From Bacteroidales bacterium (GTDB lineage Bacteria; Bacteroidota; Bacteroidia; Bacteroidales; P3): a DNA stretch of 55,217 bases. Under the pieces are notes generated by a model. The model was not told the DNA's origin and searched no databases. It saw only the letters and a list, made by a program, of their open reading frames with translations. The stretch covers positions 1-55,217 of the forward strand of contig JAFROL010000019.1 of NCBI GenBank assembly GCA_017429685.1, read 5' to 3'. A program made the translations under genes and the position numbers. Each line of letters starts with the position of its first letter. Positions within the stretch are counted from its first letter, which is position 1. This document shows, one piece after another, positions 8,596 through 16,891 of this stretch.

Positions 8596-9714
8596 ATGAC
8601 AAAAAAAATACTTCTTCTCTCAGCTTTGGCCCTTCTGGCAATGCCTATCGCCCGGGCCACCGGCGACGGTGACAACACCATCACCAACGACGAGCCTAAC
8701 AGTGAAACCAAAGATGCTCCCAAAGGTACCTGGAGCACCTCGACGACTCCGGCGCTCAAAATCGGCGAGTTCCTCTACCACAACTGGTCCGCAACGGGCA
8801 ATTCGCAAATCGACATCACCGGAACTTTCTTTGGAAACTACAAATACACCCACCCGCGCTTCGTGTGGGACAACGTCGTCGACCTGGCCTACGGCTTTGC
8901 CTGGCAGGACCTCGACAACTCGGCCGAAGACAGCGTGGGCGGCCGCTTCGAGACGCGCCGCAAAAGCAACGACAAGATCGACCTGACCTCGGCCCTGTCG
9001 TGGAAAGCCTACAAGGATTGGGGCGCCAGCTTCACGGCCAACTTCAAGTCGCAGTTCGGCAAGGGCTACACCTATGAAGGCATCGGCTACAACGCCATCG
9101 CCACTGAGGTGTCGAGCTTCCTGGCCCCTGGCTATCTGACCACCGCTCTCTCGTTCGAGCTCAAGAAAGAAAACTGGTCCGTCTCGCTCTCGTTCCTGAC
9201 CGGCAAGACCACCTTCGTCTACAGCGACACGCTGATTGCCAACGGCTACACCTACGGTGTCATTCAGGACGACGACTTCAACGCTGCCGACCCGTCGACT
9301 TTCACCCACACCTATTTTGCACTCGGTTCGTACGTCAAGGGTATGTACCTCAAGAAGGACATCCTGCCCAACCTCGACCTCTATGCCCGCGCCGAGCTTT
9401 TCTATGACTACAAGAAACCCAAGAATATGGCTTGGGGTGACAACATCGCCACCGAATCCAAATACACCCTTGCCGAAGGCGAAGCCTGGACCGACCTGCA
9501 GGACTTTGGCTGGCTGAAACGCCGCGCCTTCGAGACCGACCTCGATTTCGAGCTGAAACTCGACTACCGCTTCTCAAAGCACATCTCGGCCAACTTTGCC
9601 CTCAACTTGAAATGGGACACCGACTTTGCCGGTATGGGCAACTGGGGCCACTGGCAGGTCTACCAGATGGCCGGCATCCAGGTCTTCTTCAACTGGAAGA
9701 CCCCCAAGAGCTGA
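8596..9714 (+). CDS. DUF3078 outer-membrane beta-barrel-like protein
   Basis: 372 residues from the ATG at 8596, chosen because it gives a clean signal peptide (MTKKILLLSALALLAMPIARA); an in-frame ATG at 8560 would add 12 residues before it. The mature protein starts with a Thr/Asp/Glu-rich segment and continues as alternating aromatic strands (SLSFLTGKTTF, LYARAELFYDYK, FETDLDFELKLDYRF) ending in IQVFFNWKTPKS, as in the Bacteroidetes DUF3078 family. These are predicted outer-membrane barrels of unknown cargo. The GC-rich, strongly biased codon use suggests high expression. A bidirectional terminator follows. Confidence 0.8.
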   Translation: MTKKILLLSALALLAMPIARATGDGDNTITNDEPNSETKDAPKGTWSTSTTPALKIGEFLYHNWSATGNSQIDITGTFFGNYKYTHPRFVWDNVVDLAYGFAWQDLDNSAEDSVGGRFETRRKSNDKIDLTSALSWKAYKDWGASFTANFKSQFGKGYTYEGIGYNAIATEVSSFLAPGYLTTALSFELKKENWSVSLSFLTGKTTFVYSDTLIANGYTYGVIQDDDFNAADPSTFTHTYFALGSYVKGMYLKKDILPNLDLYARAELFYDYKKPKNMAWGDNIATESKYTLAEGEAWTDLQDFGWLKRRAFETDLDFELKLDYRFSKHISANFALNLKWDTDFAGMGNWGHWQVYQMAGIQVFFNWKTPKS

Positions 9715-9731
9715 AATAACTGAAAACGAAG

Positions 9732-9778
9732 AACGGAGAACGGAAAGCTGCCGACGCGGTAGCCCGTTCTCCGTTTTT
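9732..9778. terminator. Terminator between convergent genes
   Basis: A perfect 12-bp stem (AACGGAGAACGG at 9732-9743 and CCGTTCTCCGTT at 9764-9775) is followed by T residues on the plus strand and preceded by A residues, so it could serve both the DUF3078 gene and the convergent gene ending at 9805. Confidence 0.8.
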
Positions 9779-9804
9779 CGTTTTTAAGTTCTCCGTTTTC
9801 CGTT

Positions 9805-10632
9805 CTACTCGAACTGGAAATGGCATCGCGAGGCGTAGCCCAGGCCCAGCAGCTGCACTGCCGACCCCTTGTTGATAGCTATCTGCAGCTGGCCCGTGGC
9901 CGAGACCGTCAGCAGGACGTTGCCCATCCGCACGTCGCCATAGTGGCGGCTCAAACCCACGATGTCCTCATAGTGCTCGCTGCGGCCCGAACGCCATTCG
10001 ATTTTCACCCTGAAGCGGCGTCCCGCCCGAAGGGTTTCGAAGTCTTCGTAAGAAATGTTAAGATTGACGTTGCCGTAATTGTCTATGCCTGAAACCATTG
10101 CCACAAGTGTGTCGCCTTCCGTCTGGGCTTGGGGCTGCATACGGCGACGCAGCGGCTCGCATATTGTGCCAAGCTGCTGAAGCGGCTCGCCGGCCAAAAG
10201 ACGACGCGCCACATCGCAATACAGGTCGTAGGCCAGAAAGGTGTAGGTTCTAATGTCTTCGGGCAGAGATAGTTCGATGGTTACGTCGCAGCCGGCGTCG
10301 AGCGACTGTTCGAGCAGTCGGCGGTCGCTGCAAATGATATACTGGCCGCGGCTGCGCACCAGCATCGGGACGCATCCTGCTGCCGACGGCCCCCCCTCGG
10401 CGGCAATCCGTTCGCAACCCACATCGACGATGTGCACCGTGCCCTCGGGAAACGACGGTATGCCGTAGCGGACAATGCCGATGGTGGTGGCTGGGTCGTT
10501 CCACTGCTGGCTATGGCTGAGGTCGACAATTCTAACATCAGGGACCGACGAGCAGAGCCGCCCTTTGACCATCGCGACGAAAAAATCGCGACAACCCCAA
10601 TCCGTCGTAAGAGTAACTATAGGTGCATTCAT
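9805..10632 (-). CDS. SAM hydroxide adenosyltransferase (SAM chlorinase/fluorinase fold, DUF62)
   Basis: A 275-residue protein of the fluorinase/chlorinase superfamily. Most bacterial members are hydrolases that split S-adenosylmethionine to adenosine and methionine rather than halogenases. Visible features are the N-terminal TLTTDWGCRDFFVAMVKG (SAM-binding Asp), IVDLSH, a middle segment with ICSDRRLL, and the C-terminal-domain motif IDNYGNVNLNI. The length is normal. The gene stands alone on the minus strand between a terminator and a long regulatory and repeat-rich gap. Halogenase activity is unlikely but not excluded by eye, because the halide-site residues were not resolved. Confidence 0.9.
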   Translation of the reverse strand: MNAPIVTLTTDWGCRDFFVAMVKGRLCSSVPDVRIVDLSHSQQWNDPATTIGIVRYGIPSFPEGTVHIVDVGCERIAAEGGPSAAGCVPMLVRSRGQYIICSDRRLLEQSLDAGCDVTIELSLPEDIRTYTFLAYDLYCDVARRLLAGEPLQQLGTICEPLRRRMQPQAQTEGDTLVAMVSGIDNYGNVNLNISYEDFETLRAGRRFRVKIEWRSGRSEHYEDIVGLSRHYGDVRMGNVLLTVSATGQLQIAINKGSAVQLLGLGYASRCHFQFE

Positions 10633-10701
10633 ATCAAGATGTATTTTATGTGCTTATAAATCAGTGGGCAAACCGCGTTGTGGCCGTTCGTGTCCATTTT
10701 G

Positions 10702-10709
10702 CAAATTTA
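10702..10709 (-). promoter_or_regulatory. -7 element for the SAM hydroxide adenosyltransferase gene
   Basis: Minus-strand TAAATTTG matches TAnnTTTG and lies 70 bases before the start. No clear -33 element was seen. Confidence 0.45.
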
Positions 10710-10744
10710 CACAAAAATTTTTAATTTGGAATATTGTTATGCAA

Positions 10745-11079
10745 AGAAGCCGTGGTCCGGACGAATTGCAAGGTGCGCCGCCGGTCTGTCGGGTGGGCGA
10801 GGGGTCGGCCTGCCGGACGCCCGGAATCGCGCCCTCGGCCGGATGCGGCAAACGGCGCGCTTTCCCAGCGCTACCCGCTCCGCCGGTTCCCATACCGATG
10901 GAAGGCAGTTCTTATATCGTTCTTATATTCGCGATATAAGAACGATATAAGAACTGAATAAAAACAGTGAGCCAAAATGCGACCCTGGTGCGGGCCGTTT
11001 TTTGCGCAGCGAGGGCGCTGCCGGAACGGTTTTCGGCGGCGGGCGAAAACTTTTTTGCGCGTATATATAAAATAATTCG
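10745..11079. other. GC-rich non-coding stretch around the palindromic element
   Basis: The 518-base gap 10633-11150 has no convincing gene. Besides the promoters at its two ends and the palindrome at 10906-10956, it holds a GC-rich non-coding segment on each side (about 10745-10905 and 10980-11050), unlike the AT-rich promoters. Part of the left segment (TTTCCCAGC, then ACCCGCTCCGCC) recurs in inverted orientation beside the related palindrome near 49500, which suggests that these flanks belong to the same repeat element. Confidence 0.5.
10906..10956. repeat. 11-base-modular palindrome, copy 1
   Basis: A perfect 23-bp inverted repeat (10906-10928 with 10934-10956) around the centre TCGCG. 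Each arm is two units of the 11-mer NGTTCTTATAT. The same 51 bases occur unchanged at 29425-29475, and a longer relative lies at 49401-49492. Confidence 0.95.
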
Positions 11080-11110
11080 TATTTTTGTTTGTTTGCACCA
11101 TAGTGGTGCA
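11080..11110 (+). promoter_or_regulatory. suf promoter -7 element with a dyad at the expected transcription start
   Basis: TATTTTTG (11080-11087) matches TAnnTTTG; TTTG lies 22 bases upstream (11054-11057). A 17-base dyad, TGCACCATAGTGGTGCA (11094-11110, arms of 7), falls at about the start of transcription and 41 bases before the sufC ATG. It could be a repressor operator or a 5' mRNA stem. Confidence 0.6.
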
Positions 11111-11150
11111 GATGCATTAATTATTCGATAATCAATAAACTACACGAAAT

Positions 11151-11909
11151 ATGTCATTACTGTCGATACGCAATTTGCACGCCTCGATAGGCGACCGCGA
11201 GATTCTGAAAGGCGTAAACCTCGAAATCAACAAGGGCGAAGTCCACTCGATTATGGGCCCTAACGGCAACGGCAAAAGCACCTTGGCAGGCATCATTGCC
11301 GGCAACCCGAAATACACCGTTACCGAAGGCGAGGTGATATACAACGGCAAGAACATCCTTGACCTGCCTGTCGACGTGCGTGCCAACGAGGGCATCTTTC
11401 TCGGCTTCCAGTACCCTGTCGAGATTCCTGGCGTGACCATCACCAACTTTATGCGCACAGCCATCAACGAGCAGCGCAAATACCGCGGCCTTGACCCGAT
11501 GGGCGGTGCCGAATTCCTGCGCCTGATGGAGGAGAAGAAGAAGGTGGTCGAAATGACCACCAACCTGGCCAACCGTTCGGTCAACGAGGGCTTTAGCGGC
11601 GGCGAGAAGAAGAAGAACGAGATTTTCCAGATGGCTATGCTCAACCCGACGCTGGCCATCCTCGACGAGACCGACTCGGGTCTGGACATTGACGCTCTGC
11701 GCATCGTCGCCAACGGCGTCAACCAGCTGCGCAGCCCCGAAAACGCCACGGTGGTCATCACCCACTACCAGCGTCTGCTCGACTATATAGTCCCCGATTT
11801 TGTCCACGTGCTCTACGAGGGCCGCATCGTCAAGACGGGCCCAAAGGAACTGGCTCTTGAACTGGAGGAAAAAGGCTACGAATGGATTAAGGAGGAACTG
11901 GAGAAATGA
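11151..11909 (+). CDS. sufC: Fe-S cluster assembly ATPase SufC
   Basis: A 252-residue ABC-type ATPase that works with SufB and SufD as the SUF scaffold for Fe-S cluster assembly in the cytoplasm. Motifs are Walker A (GPNGNGKST, about 36-44), the Q-loop (FQYPVEIPGV), the SufC signature FSGGEKKKNE (about 146) and Walker B with the following Glu (LAILDETDSGLD, about 168), typical of SufC rather than of transporter ATPases. Unlike the usual Bacteroidetes order sufB-sufC-sufD-sufS, no sufB precedes it; the gene is first behind its own promoter. The stop overlaps the sufD start by four bases (ATGA), indicating translational coupling. Confidence 0.96.
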   Translation: MSLLSIRNLHASIGDREILKGVNLEINKGEVHSIMGPNGNGKSTLAGIIAGNPKYTVTEGEVIYNGKNILDLPVDVRANEGIFLGFQYPVEIPGVTITNFMRTAINEQRKYRGLDPMGGAEFLRLMEEKKKVVEMTTNLANRSVNEGFSGGEKKKNEIFQMAMLNPTLAILDETDSGLDIDALRIVANGVNQLRSPENATVVITHYQRLLDYIVPDFVHVLYEGRIVKTGPKELALELEEKGYEWIKEELEK

Positions 11910-12835
11910 TACGCAAAGACGTTTTGCCCAACGTGTGGCCCGACGCGTGGCAGTGCGACGCGGCCCCGCAGCACCTCGCCGTCGCCGGCCGTCAGGAGGA
12001 ATGCATCGTGCTCTGCAATCCCGCCGACGCCCCCCTCTTTATGCTGCACGAGGACAAGGGCTACAGCATTATGCCCGACATCGAGAACCTGCAGGTCTGC
12101 ATTGAGCGCGACGCAAGCCTGAAGCTGTACCGCCTGCAAGGCCCCAACACCCAGCCCAACCACCTCACCGAGCTCCACGTCGCGATGCAGGAAGGCTCGC
12201 GCCTTTCGATGTGCACCGTGACCCTGGGCGGCAGCCACGTGCGCAACAACATACAGGTGCGTATGCAGGGCGAACGCTGCACCCTCGAGGCCGACGGGCT
12301 TTACCTCATTGACCGCGAGCAGGAGTGCGACAACTACATCTTCGTTGAGCACGCCAAGCCCAACTGCCACAGCCGCGAGCTGTACAAAGGCATCGTCGAC
12401 GATGCCGCCCGCGCCCGCTTCAACGGGCACGTGCTGGTGCAGGACGGTGCCGTCAAGACCGAGGCCTATCAGACCAACCACAATATCCTGCTGACCGACA
12501 AGGCCCACGTCGACACCAGGCCGTTCCTCGAGATATACAACGACGACGTCAAGTGCTCGCACGGCAGCACCATAGGGCAGCTCGACGAGCAGGCTATGTT
12601 CTACCTGATGACGCGTGGCATCAGCCAGCGCACCGCTGTCACGATGCTTAGCTATGCCTTCTGCGACGAGGTGATACGCAACATTGCCATCTCCTCGCTG
12701 CGCGACACTGTGGGCGATATGGTCAAGAAGCGCCTGCACGGCGAGCTGACCTCCTGCGCCGACTGCGCCATTGCCTGTGCCAACCCCTGCAACGGTCCCG
12801 ATGCACATTTCGAAATAGACCCTTCAAAACTATAA
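11906..12835 (+). CDS. sufD: Fe-S cluster assembly protein SufD, short form with Cys-rich tail
   Basis: 309 residues of the SufB/SufD beta-helix family. The conserved core CSHGSTIGQLDEQAMFYL is present, including the His that matters for cluster assembly in E. coli SufD, followed by the C-terminal helices (AVTMLSYAFCDEVI). Family members usually have 420-450 residues; here the N-terminal helical region of about 110 residues is missing, and no upstream in-frame extension is possible because sufC occupies the DNA. The C-terminus carries CADCAIACANPC (about 284-295), a four-Cys cluster that could bind metal. It overlaps sufC by four bases and is followed 7 bases later by the PorE-like gene. Confidence 0.9.
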   Translation: MIRKDVLPNVWPDAWQCDAAPQHLAVAGRQEECIVLCNPADAPLFMLHEDKGYSIMPDIENLQVCIERDASLKLYRLQGPNTQPNHLTELHVAMQEGSRLSMCTVTLGGSHVRNNIQVRMQGERCTLEADGLYLIDREQECDNYIFVEHAKPNCHSRELYKGIVDDAARARFNGHVLVQDGAVKTEAYQTNHNILLTDKAHVDTRPFLEIYNDDVKCSHGSTIGQLDEQAMFYLMTRGISQRTAVTMLSYAFCDEVIRNIAISSLRDTVGDMVKKRLHGELTSCADCAIACANPCNGPDAHFEIDPSKL

Positions 12836-12842
12836 TTGTCTG

Positions 12843-14726
12843 ATGATGAAATGGCTGCTGCTTCTGCTGATGGCGTTGCTGCCCTATGTTGCGGCGGCAC
12901 AGGGCGACGACTGTCACCCCAACTTCAAAGGCAGCGACCGCAGCGATTTCGACAAAGGCATCGAAGCCTACAACAACAAGCGCTACCAGCAATGCCTCTC
13001 GCTGATGCGCAAGGTGTCGCAGCACAACCGTACCGCCGCCGACCCATACTTCTATATGGGCGTCAGCGCCGTCAAGACCGGCGAACGCCCGGCTTCTGTC
13101 CGCAATCATTTCACCAAGCTGTTCAAGTACTGTCCGGACTATCCCAACGCGCTGGCTTACTTCTATATGGGTGTGGTAGAATATACCTATAAAAACTACG
13201 ACGAGGCCGTCCGGCAGCTGAACCGCTACTTCGACATCGCCAACCAGCAGCCCAATCCGGCCTACGACGTGGTCTACGAGGAGGCCTCGACCTACCTCTA
13301 CTGGTCCGAGTTCCTTGCGCAGGCACAGCTCAATCAGGTGCCTTTCTATCCCACCGTGCTGCGTGGCCCTTCGTCGCGCAGTGACGAGCACAGGCCCTAC
13401 ATCACGCCCAATGGCAAGGAAATCTACTACCTGCGGCAAGTGCCGGCATCGAAGCAGAAGACGTTCTACAACAGGGAGTCGGAAGAAATGGCGCTGCGGC
13501 TGTACGTCAGCCGCTGGAAAGACACGGCCTTTACCGCTGGCGAAGCGATGGCTCCGCCTTTCAACGACGACGGCGAGATCAGCAGCCTCACGACCACTGC
13601 CGACGGAAACCTTATGTATCTCTCTGTGACGCACAACGACAAGGGCTATGCCAACTGCGACATATTTTTTTGCCAACGCGACAAAGGCAAATGGGGCCCG
13701 CTGCAGAACGCCGGACGCAACGTCAACGGCGAACGCACGTGGGAGTCGCAGCCCAGCATCACCCCCGACGGGCAGTACCTCTATTTTGTTTCGAACCGCG
13801 ACGGCGGCCTGGGCGGCGACGACATCTGGCGCTGCCGGAGGCTGGCCAACGGCGACTGGAGCCGCGCCGAAAACCTCGGCCCCGCTGTCAACACAGCAGG
13901 CAACGAACGGCTTCCCTTCATCCACGCCGACAGCAAGACGCTCTATTTCGCCTCGAACGGATGGCAGGGCTTCGGAGGATACGATATGTACTTTATCGAC
14001 CTGACCGACACCTATCTGCAACGGCCCACCAACCTCGGCCTGCCCATCAACAGCGAAGAGAACGACATCAGTTTCAACGTCACCACCGACGGCAAGCACG
14101 GCTATTTTGCAGGCAAATCGACCGAATGGGCCGGCATCGGTGGCAACGACATCTTCACATTCGAGCTGTACCCTGCGGCGCAACCCGAGGAGATGAGCAT
14201 CGTGGAAGGCAAAGCCATTATGGGCAGCGACAACGTACGCCTGTCTGGCACCATTGACGTGCTGAGAGAGAAGGCCGATGCCGACCGGTACTTTTTTGGC
14301 GGTTATGGCGACGGTTATGCCATAGCCCTTTCCGCCAAAGGCAACAACACGGTTATTGTCAGCGTCGACGGTTATCTGCCACGCGTTGTGTGCGGCAACG
14401 CGGCACAAGTGCGTCGCGACCTTGGTGCCGCCGACTTTGTGCTTCAACCCGCCAAGCTGCTGGACCGCTATCCGCTGCCACTGCCCAAAACAGGCGGAAA
14501 CAAAAGCATTCTGCCCCTAAGTGCCAACGCCACAGCCATCCTCGACGTCTATGCCGACTATCTGCTTCAGCATCCACGGATGCACATACGCATCGAGGCC
14601 ACACGTATGGACGAGGCAAAGGCCATCCACGACTATCTGCTTTCGCGCCAGCTGCGTGCCGAACGGTTTGAGTACAAGCCCAATTCGTCGCTGGCCAACC
14701 CACAGATTGTAATAACCGAAATGTAG
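12843..14726 (+). CDS. PorE-like TPR/PD40/OmpA-family periplasmic protein
   Basis: 627 residues. Order: a signal peptide (1-20), TPR-like helices (about 30-160, e.g. DPYFYMGVSAVKTGE and ALAYFYMGVVEYTYKNYDEA), a PD40/WD40-like propeller (about 185-440, repeats with ITPDGQYLYFVSNRDGGLGGDDIW and FIHADSKTLYFASNGWQGFGGYD split between blades), a carboxypeptidase-regulatory-like domain (about 455-520) and a C-terminal region with an OmpA-like fold trace (AILDVYADYLLQHPRMHIRI, then LSRQLRAERF). This is the architecture of PorE, a T9SS periplasmic component that binds peptidoglycan, and it fits the T9SS substrate at the left edge. The OmpA part is degenerate, so peptidoglycan binding is uncertain and a paralogue of unknown role is the alternative. 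It lies 7 bases after sufD and 19 before the ABC exporter gene. Confidence 0.75.
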   Translation: MMKWLLLLLMALLPYVAAAQGDDCHPNFKGSDRSDFDKGIEAYNNKRYQQCLSLMRKVSQHNRTAADPYFYMGVSAVKTGERPASVRNHFTKLFKYCPDYPNALAYFYMGVVEYTYKNYDEAVRQLNRYFDIANQQPNPAYDVVYEEASTYLYWSEFLAQAQLNQVPFYPTVLRGPSSRSDEHRPYITPNGKEIYYLRQVPASKQKTFYNRESEEMALRLYVSRWKDTAFTAGEAMAPPFNDDGEISSLTTTADGNLMYLSVTHNDKGYANCDIFFCQRDKGKWGPLQNAGRNVNGERTWESQPSITPDGQYLYFVSNRDGGLGGDDIWRCRRLANGDWSRAENLGPAVNTAGNERLPFIHADSKTLYFASNGWQGFGGYDMYFIDLTDTYLQRPTNLGLPINSEENDISFNVTTDGKHGYFAGKSTEWAGIGGNDIFTFELYPAAQPEEMSIVEGKAIMGSDNVRLSGTIDVLREKADADRYFFGGYGDGYAIALSAKGNNTVIVSVDGYLPRVVCGNAAQVRRDLGAADFVLQPAKLLDRYPLPLPKTGGNKSILPLSANATAILDVYADYLLQHPRMHIRIEATRMDEAKAIHDYLLSRQLRAERFEYKPNSSLANPQIVITEM

Positions 14727-14745
14727 TGACTACTATCATCTGATT

Positions 14746-16614
14746 ATGCGCCAACTGCAGACCATACGACAACGCCTCAGACACTCGAGCATTTTCCGCG
14801 TGTTCCGCTACCTGCGTTTCTATCCCAAGGAGATTGCGCTGAACATTGTCTTCAATCTGCTGTCCGTGGTTTTCAATCTTATGTCGTTTGTGCTTATCGT
14901 TCCGGTCATAGAGCTTTTTTTCGGCCTCAGCCAGCCGCCGGCTGTCGAGCCCGTCTTTGCCTTCAACCGGAGCGCCCTGACGGAATGGGCGCTCTACCAC
15001 CTGTACTTTTTCAAGCAGTCGGCCGGCATCTGGACCAGCCTGTTTACTTTTGCCGGTGCCTACCTGCTCTGCGTGCTGCTATATGACCTTACACGCTATC
15101 TGGGGCTCTTTTTCCTCAGCCCCATCCGCAACGGCATTACACGTCGGTTGCGCGACGACATATACCACAAAATCACAATTTTGCCAATCTCCTATTTTGC
15201 CGGGCACCGCAAGGGCGATATCATCAGCCGGCTTTCGGCCGACCTTGCCGACATCGAGTGGAGCGTTGTCAGCACCCTCCAGTCGCTGGTCAAAGACCCT
15301 GTCAATGTCATCGTATTCGCTGCCACACTAATATTCATTAGTCCGCGTCTGTTCCTTCTGTTCCTTCTTATCCTGCCTCCGGCGGTGCTGCTCATAGCGT
15401 ATATTGGTAAAAGCCTGAAACGTAATTCGGTAAAAGGCCAGCAGACTATGGGCGAAACAATGTCGGCCTACAAAGAGACCCTCGACAATCTTGAAGTCAT
15501 CAAGGCCTATGGCCGTGAACAGCACAGGCAGCACATCTTCGAACGTTCCAACGCCGACTACAGCCGGCGGATGATGCGTGTGGCACGCCGTCGCGAAGCC
15601 GGAAGTCCGCTGTCGGAGGTGATGGGCACCGTCGGTTTAGGTCTTATCCTGGTGCTTGGTGGCAACGCTGTGCTGCGCGGCGACCTGCAGGCCTCGGTTT
15701 TCATCCTATTCGTCATTATCTTTGCTCGCCTCATACCTCCCGTCCAGGCCATCGTCAAAGCCTACAGCAGCCTCCAGAAAGGCAGTGCCTCGGCAGCCCG
15801 CATCTTCGAGATTCTCGATGCCGACGAACGCATCGTTGAAAAGCCCGATGCTGTGATGATGACAGGCTTCGGCGACAAGATTGAATACCAGAATGTCAGC
15901 TTTGCCTACGACAGCGACGACGGCCGTCAGGTTTTCGTGCTTGACCACGTCGACCTAACCATTCCCAAGGGTCGCAAGGTTGCCATCGTTGGGCCTTCGG
16001 GAGCCGGCAAGACGACCCTTGTCGACCTGCTACCGCGCTTCTACGACCCGACCGACGGACGCATTCTGATTGATGGCGTGCCTATCAAGGATATGAACAT
16101 CAACTCGTTGCGCTGCAATATTGGTGTCGTGTCGCAGAACTGCATTTTGTTCAACGACACGGTGGCCAACAACATAGCCTTTGGCCTTGAAGGCGTCGGT
16201 ATGGAGCGCATCCGCGAAGCGGCACGCATAGCATATGCCGACGACTTTATTATGCAGCTGCCACAAGGCTATGACACCCCCGTTGGCGACCACGGGAGTG
16301 CCCTCAGCGGCGGACAGCGACAGCGTATCAGCATCGCCCGTGCCATATTGCGCAATCCGCCGATACTGATTCTCGACGAGGCAACGTCGGCTCTCGACGC
16401 CGAATCGCAACAGGCTGTCCAGTCGGCCATTGACAGCCTGATGCAGGACCGCACGTCGATTGTCATAGCCCACCGCTTGTCAACAATCGAAAACGCCGAT
16501 ACCATCATTGTGATGGATCGTGGTCGTATCGTTGAGTCGGGTTCGCACAGCGAGCTGATGCAGCGCGGAGGCACTTATAAGTCGTTGGTGGAGATGCAAA
16601 ATTATCGAGTTTGA
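14746..16614 (+). CDS. MsbA-like ABC exporter (fused membrane and ATPase domains)
   Basis: 622 residues, one half-transporter that would act as a homodimer. The N-terminal 340 residues hold six membrane segments (e.g. IALNIVFNLLSVVFNLMSFV and LFLLFLLILPPAVLLIAYIG). The ATPase has Walker A (GPSGAGKTT, about 416), a Q-loop (GVVSQNCILFNDT), the signature ALSGGQRQR (about 517), Walker B (ILILDEATSALD, about 540) and the H-loop (VIAHRLSTI). The family includes MsbA lipid A flippases as well as peptide and drug exporters. MsbA is the usual Bacteroidetes annotation, but the substrate cannot be deduced. It is the last gene of the sufC-sufD-PorE-like run. Confidence 0.9.
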   Translation: MRQLQTIRQRLRHSSIFRVFRYLRFYPKEIALNIVFNLLSVVFNLMSFVLIVPVIELFFGLSQPPAVEPVFAFNRSALTEWALYHLYFFKQSAGIWTSLFTFAGAYLLCVLLYDLTRYLGLFFLSPIRNGITRRLRDDIYHKITILPISYFAGHRKGDIISRLSADLADIEWSVVSTLQSLVKDPVNVIVFAATLIFISPRLFLLFLLILPPAVLLIAYIGKSLKRNSVKGQQTMGETMSAYKETLDNLEVIKAYGREQHRQHIFERSNADYSRRMMRVARRREAGSPLSEVMGTVGLGLILVLGGNAVLRGDLQASVFILFVIIFARLIPPVQAIVKAYSSLQKGSASAARIFEILDADERIVEKPDAVMMTGFGDKIEYQNVSFAYDSDDGRQVFVLDHVDLTIPKGRKVAIVGPSGAGKTTLVDLLPRFYDPTDGRILIDGVPIKDMNINSLRCNIGVVSQNCILFNDTVANNIAFGLEGVGMERIREAARIAYADDFIMQLPQGYDTPVGDHGSALSGGQRQRISIARAILRNPPILILDEATSALDAESQQAVQSAIDSLMQDRTSIVIAHRLSTIENADTIIVMDRGRIVESGSHSELMQRGGTYKSLVEMQNYRV

Positions 16615-16710
16615 AAAACAATTCACATACAAGTGATGTCTGAAAATTATCGATACTTGTAGTTTAATAGGCTGACTTTTAATACGTAATATTTTATTTT
16701 TAATTTTTAT

Positions 16711-16741
16711 TTTGCTGTTTGGCAAAAAGTTTGTACTTTTG
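16711..16741 (+). promoter_or_regulatory. tRNA-Val promoter
   Basis: TTTG (16711-16714), exactly 19 bases, then TACTTTTG (16734-16741): a perfect match to the Bacteroidetes TTTG-N19-TAnnTTTG promoter, 21 bases before the tRNA. Confidence 0.9.
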
Positions 16742-16762
16742 CAAACTCTTTCACGGGAGATT

Positions 16763-16837
16763 GGGAGTTTAGCTCAGCTGGTTCAGAGCACTTGCCTTAC
16801 AAGCAAGGGGTCATTGGTTCGAATCCAATAACTCCCA
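16763..16837 (+). tRNA. tRNA-Val (anticodon TAC)
   Basis: A 75-base cloverleaf. The acceptor GGGAGTT pairs with AACTCCC; the D-arm region is GCTCAGCTGG; the anticodon stem CTTGC/GCAAG has loop CTTACAA giving TAC; the T-loop is TTCGAAT. The CCA end is not encoded. Confidence 0.97.
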
Positions 16838-16840
16838 CAA

Positions 16841-16872
16841 AACGGAGACTCGACAGTAGCTCCGTTTTTTTT
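16841..16872 (+). terminator. Terminator after tRNA-Val
   Basis: The stem AACGGAG (16841-16847) with CTCCGTT (16860-16866) is followed by an unbroken T run to 16872. It ends only 20 bases before the next gene, which may therefore depend on readthrough. Confidence 0.8.
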
Positions 16873-16891
16873 GTAAAAACCATTAGCTCCA

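Noticed and set aside
10654-10961. Small open frames in the 10.6-11.0 kb gap
   Set aside because: They are GC-rich and run through the palindromic repeat, with no family resemblance and no start context.
12723-14447. Minus-strand open frame of 574 codons opposite the PorE-like gene
   Set aside because: Val/Gly/Arg-rich translation without domains; the plus strand codes for clear PD40 and TPR motifs.
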